From contig VBHW01000102.1 of assembly GCA_005881055.1 (NCBI GenBank), forward strand, positions 1-8,308: a DNA stretch of 8,308 nt, in the 5' to 3' direction. This DNA comes from Chloroflexota bacterium. Its GTDB lineage: Bacteria; Chloroflexota; Limnocylindria; Limnocylindrales; CSP1-4. Numbering within the stretch: position 1 is the first letter of the stretch; each line of letters begins with the position of its first letter. Positions 1 to 5,788 of this stretch are shown in pieces. Made by a program: the position numbers and the translations under genes. A model generated the notes under the pieces. It did not search any database. It saw only the letters and a program-made list of their open reading frames with translations, and was not told the origin of the DNA.

Positions 1-303
1 TGGGTGTGCATGAGGTGCACGCTATGACCGGCGGATCGGTTCGCCCGTGCATGCGGTGCACCATTTGACCGCGAACCAGCTCAGTCCGTGCACGTGCATC
101 CGGCCCCAAGGAGCAGTGCGCCCTCTCGCGACCCGCTGCGGCGGTCACAACGTGCGCCTGGTGCACGCGCCTCGGGGAGCCTCAGCCGGCCGCAGCCCGC
201 TCGGTCGCGGCGGTCCACTCAGGGCTCGATGGGCGGTCACAGGTTGCTGCCCCTGCAACGCGATGGGCGCCCACGCTCCTTGCGCCGGCCCGCCGCGGAC
301 CGG
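1..303. other. Non-coding stretch downstream of ruvA
   Basis: No convincing gene is visible here. Open frames on the plus strand (for example from 47 or 88) have arginine/proline/serine-rich, low-information translations and run on into the antisense of ruvA, so I treat them as GC-rich artefacts. The stretch holds the GTGCAY-type repeats listed separately, and a weak 5-bp stem (GTTGC 243-247 with GCAAC 255-259, 7-nt loop) flanked by two copies of CGATGGGCG (227-235 and 261-269). No T-run follows the stem in either direction, so I do not call it a terminator. The region could be the upstream region of a gene beyond the left edge. Confidence 0.6.
6..71. repeat. Two 25-bp imperfect direct repeats, 41-bp period
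   Basis: Positions 6-30 and 47-71 match at 21 of 25 bases. Both open with GTGCATG, then one variable base, then GGTGCAC, and both end in TGACCG. The start-to-start distance is 41 bp. A weaker third unit begins exactly 41 bp further on at 88 (GTGCACGTGCAT, 88-99), and a related GTGCGC-CTG-GTGCAC lies at 152-166. Each unit contains two GTGCA half-sites 9 bp apart in direct orientation, and the second, GTGCAC, is itself palindromic. The arrangement looks like a cluster of protein-binding sites or a decayed tandem repeat. The function is unknown. Confidence 0.55.
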
Positions 304-897
304 TCAGTCGCGGAGGAGCGTTCGCAGCGCGGCCTTCACCCGGTCCTCGAGCGTGCCGCCGATCGTCGGGTCGGCCAGCGCTGCCCGCGATGCCGACCGT
401 GCCTCGACCGCTGAGTAGCCGAGCGCCTGGAGCGCCGCGATGACCTCCGTCTCCCCACCGACCGGCTCGCCGCCCGACGCCAGTGCGGCCGTGCCCGCCG
501 CCGCCACCTTCTCCTTGAGCTCGAAGATGACGCGCTCGGCGAGCTTCTTGCCGATGCCCGGGATCCCCGTGAGCACCGCCTGGTCCTGCTGGAGGATCGC
601 CAATTGCAGGTCGGGAACGGGCCGGCTGCCGACGATCGCGAGCGCAACCTTCGGGCCCACCCCGGTGACCGTGAGGAGGAGCGTGAAGAAACCGAGCTCC
701 TCGGGCGTCGCGAAGCCGTACAGCGCCTGCAGGTCCTCGCGCACGAGGTGGTACGTGTGGAGCTTCAGCCGCGTGCCGGCCCGAGTGCCGACGATGACGG
801 TCGGCGCCGCGAAGATGCGGTATCCGAGGCCGCCGACCTCGACGACGAGCGACTCGAGGCCGATCGACCCGACGATCCCCTCGACCGACGCGATCAC
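304..897 (-). CDS. ruvA: Holliday junction branch migration protein RuvA
   Basis: RuvA binds the four-way Holliday junction and recruits the RuvB helicase motor for branch migration. The product is 197 residues, the usual family length. Residues 1-62 fit the N-terminal OB fold (starting with IASVEGIVGSI). Two helix-hairpin-helix motifs follow: TVTGVGPKVALA at 76-87 and GIPGIGKKLAERV at 111-123. A short C-terminal RuvB-contacting domain lies from about 150 (TEVIAALQALGYS). I chose the GTG at 897-895 because family proteins begin right at this I-x-x-x-x-G motif. The frame stays open upstream, but only as antisense-like sequence inside ruvC. The GTG overlaps the ruvC stop as GTGA (894-897), implying translational coupling. 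No ruvB follows within the window. Confidence 0.95.
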   Translation of the reverse strand: MIASVEGIVGSIGLESLVVEVGGLGYRIFAAPTVIVGTRAGTRLKLHTYHLVREDLQALYGFATPEELGFFTLLLTVTGVGPKVALAIVGSRPVPDLQLAILQQDQAVLTGIPGIGKKLAERVIFELKEKVAAAGTAALASGGEPVGGETEVIAALQALGYSAVEARSASRAALADPTIGGTLEDRVKAALRTLLRD

Positions 898-1487
898 CGG
901 CGTGCGGCGCGCTCCCGGGCGAGCGCCTCCTTGACGGCGCTCTCGTACGGCGTCGCGCCGCGTGCGAGCGGCGCCACCGCGGCCCGGTCGAGGAGCGCGG
1001 AGTTGAGCCGCTCCCCGGCGCGCTCGCGCGTCACGCACCAGATCGCCACGGCCAGCGCATCGGCTGCGTCGTCCGGCGTCGGGACCTCGCTCAACCCCAG
1101 CTCGAGGACGACCATCCGCCCGATCTGCGCCTTGTCGGCCGAGCCGTGGCCGGCGACCGCGCTCTTCACCTCGCTCGGCGTCGCCTCGCGCACCGGCACG
1201 CCGGCCTGGGCGGCCGCGAGGAGGACCACGCCGCGCGCCTGCCCGACCGCGAAGGCCGTCTGGACGTTGCGGCTGAAGTAGAGGCGCTCGACCGCGATGA
1301 GCGACGGCCGATGGAGCTCGATCAGCTCGGTCATCTGGCCGTGCAGCCGAAGGAGCCGCGACGGCAGCGGCTCGTCAGGCGAGGTCGTCGAACAGCCGTA
1401 GTCGATCGCCCGCAGCGTGCCCGCGGTGCGCTCGACGACCCCGTAGCCCATGGCCGCGGTGCCGGGATCGATCCCGAGGACGATCAC
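894..1487 (-). CDS. ruvC: Holliday junction resolvase RuvC
   Basis: RuvC is the dimeric, Mg-dependent endonuclease that cuts Holliday junctions after RuvAB branch migration. The 197-residue product has the RNase H-like fold markers and all four acidic active-site positions: D7 in GIDPG, E67 in AVERLYF, and D140 and D143 in the DAAD motif near the C-terminus, matching E. coli D7, E66, D138 and D141. The tail after about residue 160 is somewhat longer than in E. coli and not recognisable. The start is GTG (1487-1485). There is no clear Shine-Dalgarno sequence in front of it. It lies 50 bp after the yebC stop and overlaps ruvA by 4 bases, so yebC-ruvC-ruvA is probably one transcript. Confidence 0.95.
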   Translation of the reverse strand: MIVLGIDPGTAAMGYGVVERTAGTLRAIDYGCSTTSPDEPLPSRLLRLHGQMTELIELHRPSLIAVERLYFSRNVQTAFAVGQARGVVLLAAAQAGVPVREATPSEVKSAVAGHGSADKAQIGRMVVLELGLSEVPTPDDAADALAVAIWCVTRERAGERLNSALLDRAAVAPLARGATPYESAVKEALARERAARR

Positions 1488-1506
1488 TTCGCGAGCGTGG
1501 CGCGGT

Positions 1507-1524
1507 GCCCGGCCATCACCGGGC
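1507..1524 (-). other. GC hairpin between yebC and ruvC
   Basis: The minus strand reads GCCCGG-TGATGG-CCGGGC, a perfect 6-bp stem with a 6-nt loop. It lies between the yebC stop and the ruvC start and ends 19 nt before the ruvC GTG. No T-run follows, so a full terminator is unlikely. It could be an mRNA stability or processing element, or a chance product of the GC-rich tandem repeat it sits in. Confidence 0.35.
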
Positions 1525-1548
1525 TGTCACCGGGTCGTCACCCGGCGA
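1516..1548. repeat. Three 11-bp tandem units at the yebC 3' end
   Basis: On the plus strand the units start at 1516 (TCACCGGGCTG), 1527 (TCACCGGGTCG) and 1538 (TCACCCGGCGA). The first two share their first eight bases and the third differs from them by one base there. On the coding (minus) strand each unit contains TGA, and the unit at 1538 supplies the yebC stop codon. The duplication therefore seems to have extended the gene end into the spacer without changing the protein. Confidence 0.45.
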
Positions 1549-2287
1549 CCTCGGCGAACAGCTCCTCGGGGATGTCGAAGTTCGCCGTCACGCGCTGGAC
1601 GTCGTCGAGCTCCTCGAGGTCCTCGACGAGGCGCATCGCCTGGCGCGCCTTCGTCGGCTCGAGCTCGACCGTCTGGCGCGCGATCATCGCGCTCTCGGCC
1701 GCCTCCACGGGCACCCCCGCATCCTCGAGCGTGCGCCGCACGCGTTCGAGGTCGCCGAGAGAGGTGTAGATCTCGACGGGGTCGGTCTCCGTGTCGACGT
1801 CCTCGGCCCCCGCATCGATGGCGGCCAGGGCGACGTCGTCCGGATCGGACCCCTTGCGGCTCACGGTGATGTAGCCGCGGGGCTCGAACTGCCAGGCCAC
1901 GGCCCCGGTCGACGCCAGCTGGCCACCGGCCTTCGTGAAGCGCGAGCGGAGGTCCGCCGCGGTCCGGTTCCGGTTGTCGGTCGCCGCCTCGACGATGATC
2001 GCCACGCCGCCAGGGCCGTAGCCCTCGTAGACGATCTCCTCGAACTGGTCGCTCTCGCTCGAGCCGGTCGCCCGCTCGATCGCCCGCTTGATGTTGTCGG
2101 CGGGCATGTTCACGGAGCGTGCCTTCTCCATTGCGAGACGGAGACGGAAGTTGCCGTCGGGGTCCCCGCCGCCGGCCCGCGCGGCGATCGTGATCTCGCG
2201 CGCGACCTTCGTGAAGACGGCGCCCCGCTTCTGGTCGTTCGCGCCTTTCTGGCGCTTGATCTGCGACCACTTTGAATGTCCGGACAT
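1538..2287 (-). CDS. yebC: YebC/PmpR (TACO1) family protein
   Basis: The product is 249 residues, the normal YebC length, and opens with the family signature MSGHSKWSQIKRQKG. It continues through FTKVAREI (about 25-32) and an ADNIKRAIERATG segment in the N-terminal helical domain. The later YEGYGPGGVAIIVE and TDNRNRT motifs lie in the conserved central domain. Bacterial YebC proteins were first described as transcriptional regulators. More recent work on YebC and its mitochondrial relative TACO1 supports a translation role, easing ribosome stalling at proline-rich stretches. The ATG at 2287-2285 is fixed by the family N-terminus. No Shine-Dalgarno sequence precedes it, and a TATACT hexamer ends only 8 bp upstream. 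It heads the yebC-ruvC-ruvA set and is divergent from the EF-G-like gene. Confidence 0.95.
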   Translation of the reverse strand: MSGHSKWSQIKRQKGANDQKRGAVFTKVAREITIAARAGGGDPDGNFRLRLAMEKARSVNMPADNIKRAIERATGSSESDQFEEIVYEGYGPGGVAIIVEAATDNRNRTAADLRSRFTKAGGQLASTGAVAWQFEPRGYITVSRKGSDPDDVALAAIDAGAEDVDTETDPVEIYTSLGDLERVRRTLEDAGVPVEAAESAMIARQTVELEPTKARQAMRLVEDLEELDDVQRVTANFDIPEELFAEVAG

Positions 2288-2295
2288 CGCGCGGG

Positions 2296-2301
2296 AGTAT
2301 A
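2296..2301 (-). promoter_or_regulatory. Candidate -10 element for yebC
   Basis: The minus strand carries TATACT, one mismatch from TATAAT, in one of the few AT-rich spots in the window. It ends 8 bp before the yebC ATG, so a transcript would start at or within a few bases of the start codon. The -35 match is poor (TTCGGT at an 18-bp spacing). The core GTATAC is palindromic, so the same spot could also serve the plus strand, but I find no good plus-strand -35. Confidence 0.4.
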
Positions 2302-2388
2302 CCGGACTATCATGGCCGGACCGAACGCCCAGGCGCCCGTCCGAGGTCGTCCCCAGGACCGGCCAGCGCTTCCGACAGAACGCCCGAC

Positions 2389-2493
2389 ATGACAACGAAC
2401 TCCGTTGCCGACCCCACCGCCGATGCCACTGCCGATGGTCTTGCTGACCCCGTCCCCGACTCCCCGCCAGCGGAGGCCCAGACGATTCGATGA
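2389..2493 (+). CDS. Possible 34-residue leader ORF before the EF-G-like gene
   Basis: An ATG at 2389 opens a 34-codon frame ending in TGA at 2491-2493, overlapping the ATG of the EF-G-like gene as ATGA. The peptide starts MTTNSVADP and is rich in A, D and P, with repeated AD/ADP units. The frame stays open further upstream (to 2272), so this start is not firmly set, and no Shine-Dalgarno sequence stands before it. It matches no family I know. Its interest is positional: it could couple translation into the next gene. It could equally be chance in GC-rich DNA. Confidence 0.2.
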   Translation: MTTNSVADPTADATADGLADPVPDSPPAEAQTIR

Positions 2494-4577
2494 CGACGAA
2501 GGCCGTTGACCTGCCCCACCTGCGGAGCGTCGTGTTGGCCGGGCACGCCGGCTCGGGCAAGACGACGCTCGCCGAGCAGCTCCTGTTCCGGACGGGCTCG
2601 ACGTCGCGACTCGGCAAGGTCGACGACGGCACGAGCTTCCTCGACCACGAGCCCGAAGAGCAGAAGCGGCGTGAGTCGCTCAGCCTTGCGGTCGCCGTGC
2701 TCGACGACGAGGGCACGCGCGTCCAGCTCGTCGACACGCCCGGCTATCCCGACTTCATCAGCGAGGTCATCGAGGGGTTCGCCGCGGTCGACGGCGCCGT
2801 GTTCGTCGTTGACGCCTCGGGCGGCGTCGAGGCCGGTCTCGAGGCTGCCGTCGCGCTGGGCCGCGGCACCGGCCGGGCGGCGTGCTTCTTCATCAACAAG
2901 TGCGACCGGGAGAACGCCGACCCGATGGCGGCCCTCGACGCGCTCCGCGAACGCTTCGGGACGAAGATCGCGCCGCTCCAGGTCGCGATCGGCTCTGCCG
3001 AGGCATTCTCGGGGTACGTCGACCTCGTCCACCGCAAGGCGTGGCAGTGGGATGGCAAGGCGGAGACGGAGATCCCGATCCCCTCGGAGCTCGAAGGCGA
3101 GGTCGCGACCCGCCGCGACCAGCTCCTCGAGGCAGCCGCCGAGGCCGACGACGATGTGCTCTCGAAGTACCTCGAGGGCGAGGAGGTCTCGGACCCCGAG
3201 CTCGAGGCATGCCTCCGCAAGGGCGTGAAGGAGTCGATCCTCGCTCCGGTGCTCGTCGGGAGCGCGACGAAGGGCGTCGGGCTGCGCGGCCTGCTCGACG
3301 CGTTCGTGCGCTACCTGCCCTCCCCGGCTGACGAGCCGCCCGTGACCGCTCACGAGCCGAAGTCGAATGATGCGGTCAGCGTCGCCGCCGATCCAGGCGG
3401 GCCGCTCGTCGCGCGGGTCTTCAAGACCGCCGCGGATCCGTACGTCGGCCGGCTCACGTACCTGCGGGTGCTGTCGGGCACGATCCGCTCACAGGGCCAT
3501 GCGTGGAACGCGACACGCGGCGAGGACGAGCGGATCGGCCAGCTCCTCCTCCTCCACGGCAAGGAGCAGGAGCCCGTCGGCGAGCTCAAGGCCGGCGAGA
3601 TCGGCGCGGTCGCGAAGCTCGCGGTCACCGAGACCGGTGACAGCCTGAGCGCGCGCGAGAAGCCGCTCGCGCTCGATCCGCTGACGTTCCCGACGCCGAC
3701 GCTCACCGTCGCGATCGAGCCCCAGACGAAGGCGGACCTCGACAAGATGGGCACCGCCCTCAACCGGATGCTCGAGGAGGAGCCGTCCGCACGGGTCGAA
3801 CGGAGCGCGGTCGGCGAGCAGCTGCTCGTGGCGATGGGCGAGGCGCACATCGCCGTGATCGCCGAGAGGTTGAAGCGGAAGTTCGGCGCGTCGATCGTCA
3901 CCCACACGCCGAAGGTGCCCTACCGCGAGACGATCCGCGGCCGGACGCAGGTCGAGGGCCGGTACAAGAAGCAGACGGGCGGCCACGGGATGTTCGGCCA
4001 TGTCTGGCTGGAGATCGAGCCGAACCCCGGCGGTGGCGTCGAGTTCACCGAACGGGTCGTGGGTGGATCAGTGCCGAAGGGATTCTTCCCCGGCGTCGAG
4101 AAGGGCGTTCGCGAGGCCGCGGCCGAGGGCGTGATCGCCGGCTACCCGCTCTCGGACTTCAAGGCGACGCTCTACGACGGGTCGTTCCACACGGTCGACT
4201 CGAACGAGCTGTCGTTCAAGATCGCGGCCTCGATGGCCCTCAAGAAGGGCGTCATGGACTGCAAGCCGGCGCTGCTCGAGCCGATCATGGCGATCGAGGT
4301 CCGCGTCCCCGAGGAGTACATGGGCGACGTGAACCGCGACCTGAACACGCGGCGCGGCCGGCTGCTCGGGATGGACTCATCCGGTGACGGGATGCAGCAG
4401 GTCTCAGCGCACGTGCCCCAGGCCGAGCTGTTCACATACGCGACCGAGCTCCGCTCCCTGACGCACGGCCGGGGCGTCTTCACGGCCGAGCTCGACCATT
4501 ACGAGGAGGTCCCGGCGCACGTCGCGGACAAGATCATCGACGCGCACCGCAAGGAGGGCGACGGGTCCGGCCACTGA
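2490..4577 (+). CDS. Elongation factor G-like translational GTPase (EF-G-2 type)
   Basis: This 695-residue protein has the full five-domain EF-G layout. The G domain carries a P-loop GHAGSGKT (18-25), G3 as DTPGY (82-86), G4 as NKCD (136-139) and G5 as SATK (258-261). Domain II is roughly 304-390, III 402-475, IV 480-597 and V 600-690. Domain IV keeps the tip sequence GSFHTVDS, with H567 where EF-G has its translocation histidine. Overall it resembles Thermus thermophilus EF-G-2 rather than canonical FusA. The canonical DTPGH histidine is tyrosine, and the switch-I RGITI stretch is not preserved. The family's cellular role is unsettled, so I give no symbol. The start at 2490 fits the family N-terminus; GGAGG at 2472-2476 is rather distant. 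It converges on hisA, with 31 bp between the stop codons. Confidence 0.92.
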   Translation: MTTKAVDLPHLRSVVLAGHAGSGKTTLAEQLLFRTGSTSRLGKVDDGTSFLDHEPEEQKRRESLSLAVAVLDDEGTRVQLVDTPGYPDFISEVIEGFAAVDGAVFVVDASGGVEAGLEAAVALGRGTGRAACFFINKCDRENADPMAALDALRERFGTKIAPLQVAIGSAEAFSGYVDLVHRKAWQWDGKAETEIPIPSELEGEVATRRDQLLEAAAEADDDVLSKYLEGEEVSDPELEACLRKGVKESILAPVLVGSATKGVGLRGLLDAFVRYLPSPADEPPVTAHEPKSNDAVSVAADPGGPLVARVFKTAADPYVGRLTYLRVLSGTIRSQGHAWNATRGEDERIGQLLLLHGKEQEPVGELKAGEIGAVAKLAVTETGDSLSAREKPLALDPLTFPTPTLTVAIEPQTKADLDKMGTALNRMLEEEPSARVERSAVGEQLLVAMGEAHIAVIAERLKRKFGASIVTHTPKVPYRETIRGRTQVEGRYKKQTGGHGMFGHVWLEIEPNPGGGVEFTERVVGGSVPKGFFPGVEKGVREAAAEGVIAGYPLSDFKATLYDGSFHTVDSNELSFKIAASMALKKGVMDCKPALLEPIMAIEVRVPEEYMGDVNRDLNTRRGRLLGMDSSGDGMQQVSAHVPQAELFTYATELRSLTHGRGVFTAELDHYEEVPAHVADKIIDAHRKEGDGSGH

Positions 4578-4592
4578 CACGCTGTCGCGGTC

Positions 4593-4605
4593 GCGGCCAG
4601 GCCGC
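4593..4605. terminator. Small inverted repeat between convergent genes
   Basis: GCGGCC-A-GGCCGC is a perfect 6-bp inverted repeat; as RNA it would form about 4 bp of stem with a 5-nt loop. It lies in the 31-bp gap between the stop codons of the EF-G-like gene and hisA, where a bidirectional terminator would be expected. There is no T-run on either side, so an intrinsic terminator is not well supported. Confidence 0.3.
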
Positions 4606-4608
4606 ACG

Positions 4609-5339
4609 TCATGCGAGCGCCGCTACAGCCTCAGCCAGGTCGATCCGGCCCTCGTAGAGCGCCGACCCGACGATCGCGCCCGCGCAGCCGAGGTCCCGGA
4701 CGGCGCGCAGGTCGTCGATCGAGGCGATGCCACCCGAGGCGACGATCGCGCCTCGCCCCGCCCGGACGAGACGTTCGAGCAGCGCCAGGTCGGGGCCGCC
4801 GAGGAGGCCGTCGCGGGCGATCGCCGTCACGGCGAAACGAGCGACTCCGGCGTCGGCCAGGCGATCCAGAGCCTCCATGACCGGGCGCCCAGGTGCCCCA
4901 ACTCGCCAGCCCTCCCCCACCGCGAGCCCGTCGCGGACATCGAGCGCCGCGGCGATCTGCTCGGACCCGAACCGGGAAATGAGCGTGTCCGCGAACCCGG
5001 GATCCTTCAGAGCCGCCGTCCCGCCCCGCAGCCGAGCATCGACTCGACGGCCGCCTCTGTTCGCAGGCCGCCGGCCACCTGGCAACGCATGGGCGGCGCC
5101 GCGGCGACAAGCGACCGGAGGACACCTGCCTGCGACCCGTCCCCGCGCGCCCTGTCGAGGTCCACGACGTGTAGCCAGGTCGCCCCCGCCGCTCGGAACC
5201 GCTCGGCGATCCCGCGGGGTTCTGTGCCGTGGACGACCTCGCGCTCGAAATCGCCCCCTCGCAGGCGGACCACCCTGCCCGCGCGAATGTCGATCGCCGG
5301 CAGGAGCTCGAACGCCGCCTCAGGCCTTGACGCCGCCAT
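4609..5339 (-). pseudogene. hisA: HisA isomerase gene, frame broken by an apparent 16-nt deletion
   Basis: HisA isomerises ProFAR to PRFAR in histidine synthesis and is a (beta/alpha)8 barrel. The N-terminal frame runs from 5339 to a TGA at 5009-5007 and shows LLPAIDIRAG (catalytic Asp), HVVDLDRARGDGS and QVAGGLRTE. The C-terminal frame runs to 4609 and shows GTAALKDPGF, AALDVRDG (second catalytic Asp), FAVTAIARDG, IVASGGI and GAIVGSALYEG. Against the usual spacing, the beta-4 residues between MLGCGA and GTAA (about five, normally like xRVVL) are missing and the frame shifts at 5022/5023. Restoring 16 nt gives 248 codons, the normal length. The rest is undecayed, so the lesion is recent or an assembly error. 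I prefer the ATG at 5339 to that at 5345 because AGAGG (5346-5350) sits 6 nt before it. It is not of PriA type. Confidence 0.88.
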
Positions 5340-5345
5340 CCTCAT

Positions 5346-5350
5346 CCTCT
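5346..5350 (-). promoter_or_regulatory. Ribosome binding site that decides the hisA start
   Basis: The minus strand reads AGAGG followed by ATGAGG and then ATG. The site abuts the upstream ATG (5345) directly, which is too close, but sits 6 nt from the ATG at 5339. The second ATG is therefore the likely start. Confidence 0.5.
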
Positions 5351-5384
5351 ACCGTACTAACGTATTAGCATGTTATCACGGTAG
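5349..5384. promoter_or_regulatory. 36-bp dyad, candidate operator between hisA and yerC
   Basis: The outer arms CTACCGT (5349-5355) and ACGGTAG (5378-5384) are perfect inverted repeats. Inside them TAAC (5358-5361) pairs with GTTA (5372-5375). Overall 13 of 18 positions pair around the centre 5366/5367. A second, overlapping dyad is centred at 5362/5363, with GTACTA (5354-5359) facing TAGCAT (5366-5371). This is reminiscent of the E. coli trp operator type GTACTA-N6-TAGTAC. The site lies in the AT-richer divergent region between hisA and the TrpR-family gene yerC and overlaps the likely hisA promoter. Binding by the YerC product is inference. Confidence 0.55.
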
Positions 5385-5392
5385 CATGGCAA
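5364..5392 (-). promoter_or_regulatory. Candidate hisA promoter
   Basis: On the minus strand TTGCCA (5392-5387, five of six matches to TTGACA) is followed after 17 bp by GCTAAT (5369-5364, four of six matches to TATAAT). Transcription would begin near 5357, leaving a leader of about 18 nt that includes the AGAGG ribosome site. The -10 half lies inside the dyad, so a bound repressor would block it. No equally good plus-strand promoter for yerC-hisG stands out. Confidence 0.4.
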
Positions 5393-5435
5393 CAAGATGC
5401 TGCTGACGAGAGCGGGCGCACCGGTATGCGCGGCC

Positions 5436-5444
5436 GAGGGAGAG
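5436..5444 (+). promoter_or_regulatory. Ribosome binding site that decides the yerC start
   Basis: GAGGGAGAG ends 5 nt before the GTG at 5450, a good Shine-Dalgarno match and spacing. The ATG at 5426 in the same frame has no comparable site, which favours the GTG. Confidence 0.55.
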
Positions 5445-5449
5445 ATCCG

Positions 5450-5788
5450 GTGGCGAGCGAAGAGGGCTGGCAGACGCAGGAGGTCCGCGACCTCCTGACC
5501 ACGATCCTCGAGCTGCCGTCCTCGAAGGAGGCTGCCGCGTTCTTCCGTGACCTGTGTACGCTCGGCGAGCTGCACGACATGGCCCAGCGCTGGGCCGTAG
5601 TCCGGATGCTCGACGAGGGCCTCCACTACGCCGAGATCTCGCAACGGACCGGCGCGAGCACCGCGACGATCACGCGCATCGCGTCGTGGCTCCACCACGG
5701 CGAGGGCGGCTACCGCAAGGCCCTCGACCGACGCGCCGCGCGCACCAAGGCCGGCTCCACGCCATACCCTGCAGGAACGGAGCGATGA
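5450..5788 (+). CDS. yerC: YerC/YecD-family TrpR-like regulator
   Basis: From GTG 5450 the product is 112 residues; an ATG at 5426 would give 120 but lacks a ribosome site. The segment FFRDLCTLGELHDMAQRW (31-48) and the helix-turn-helix region from about 57 to 80, including YAEISQRTGASTATITRI, match the YerC/YecD branch of the TrpR superfamily. These are small all-helical dimeric DNA-binding proteins. A basic tail of about 25 residues follows the conserved part. A TrpR-family regulator named HisR has been described by comparative genomics as controlling his genes in Gram-positive bacteria, and this gene's position fits that role. It overlaps hisG by ATGA (5785-5788), is divergent from hisA, and sits next to a 36-bp dyad. 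A role as histidine regulator is inferred from context. Confidence 0.88.
   Translation: MASEEGWQTQEVRDLLTTILELPSSKEAAAFFRDLCTLGELHDMAQRWAVVRMLDEGLHYAEISQRTGASTATITRIASWLHHGEGGYRKALDRRAARTKAGSTPYPAGTER

Noticed and set aside
6..99. A possible CRISPR array
   Set aside because: There are only two good repeat units, the spacer is 16 bp, the third unit is degenerate, and no cas genes are present.
47..418. Plus-strand frames of 123 and 108 codons running into ruvA
   Set aside because: The translations have low information content and no ribosome site, and they overlap the 3' end of ruvA antisense.
2276..2287. Perfect 12-bp palindrome ATGTCCGGACAT at the yebC start
   Set aside because: It is simply how the invariant M-S-G-H start of YebC is encoded here, so no operator role is needed to explain it.
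2310..3353. A 347-codon minus-strand frame across the start of the EF-G-like gene
   Set aside because: It has an arginine/leucine-rich translation with no family motif and overlaps the conserved GTPase domain, so it is a shadow frame.
5007..5040. Programmed ribosomal frameshift in hisA
   Set aside because: Changing frame would still leave about five beta-4 residues missing. There is no recognisable slippery heptamer, and HisA is not known to use frameshifting.
5426..5449. ATG at 5426 as the yerC start
   Set aside because: The GTG at 5450 has a strong ribosome site at good spacing, and the extra eight residues add no family-conserved sequence.
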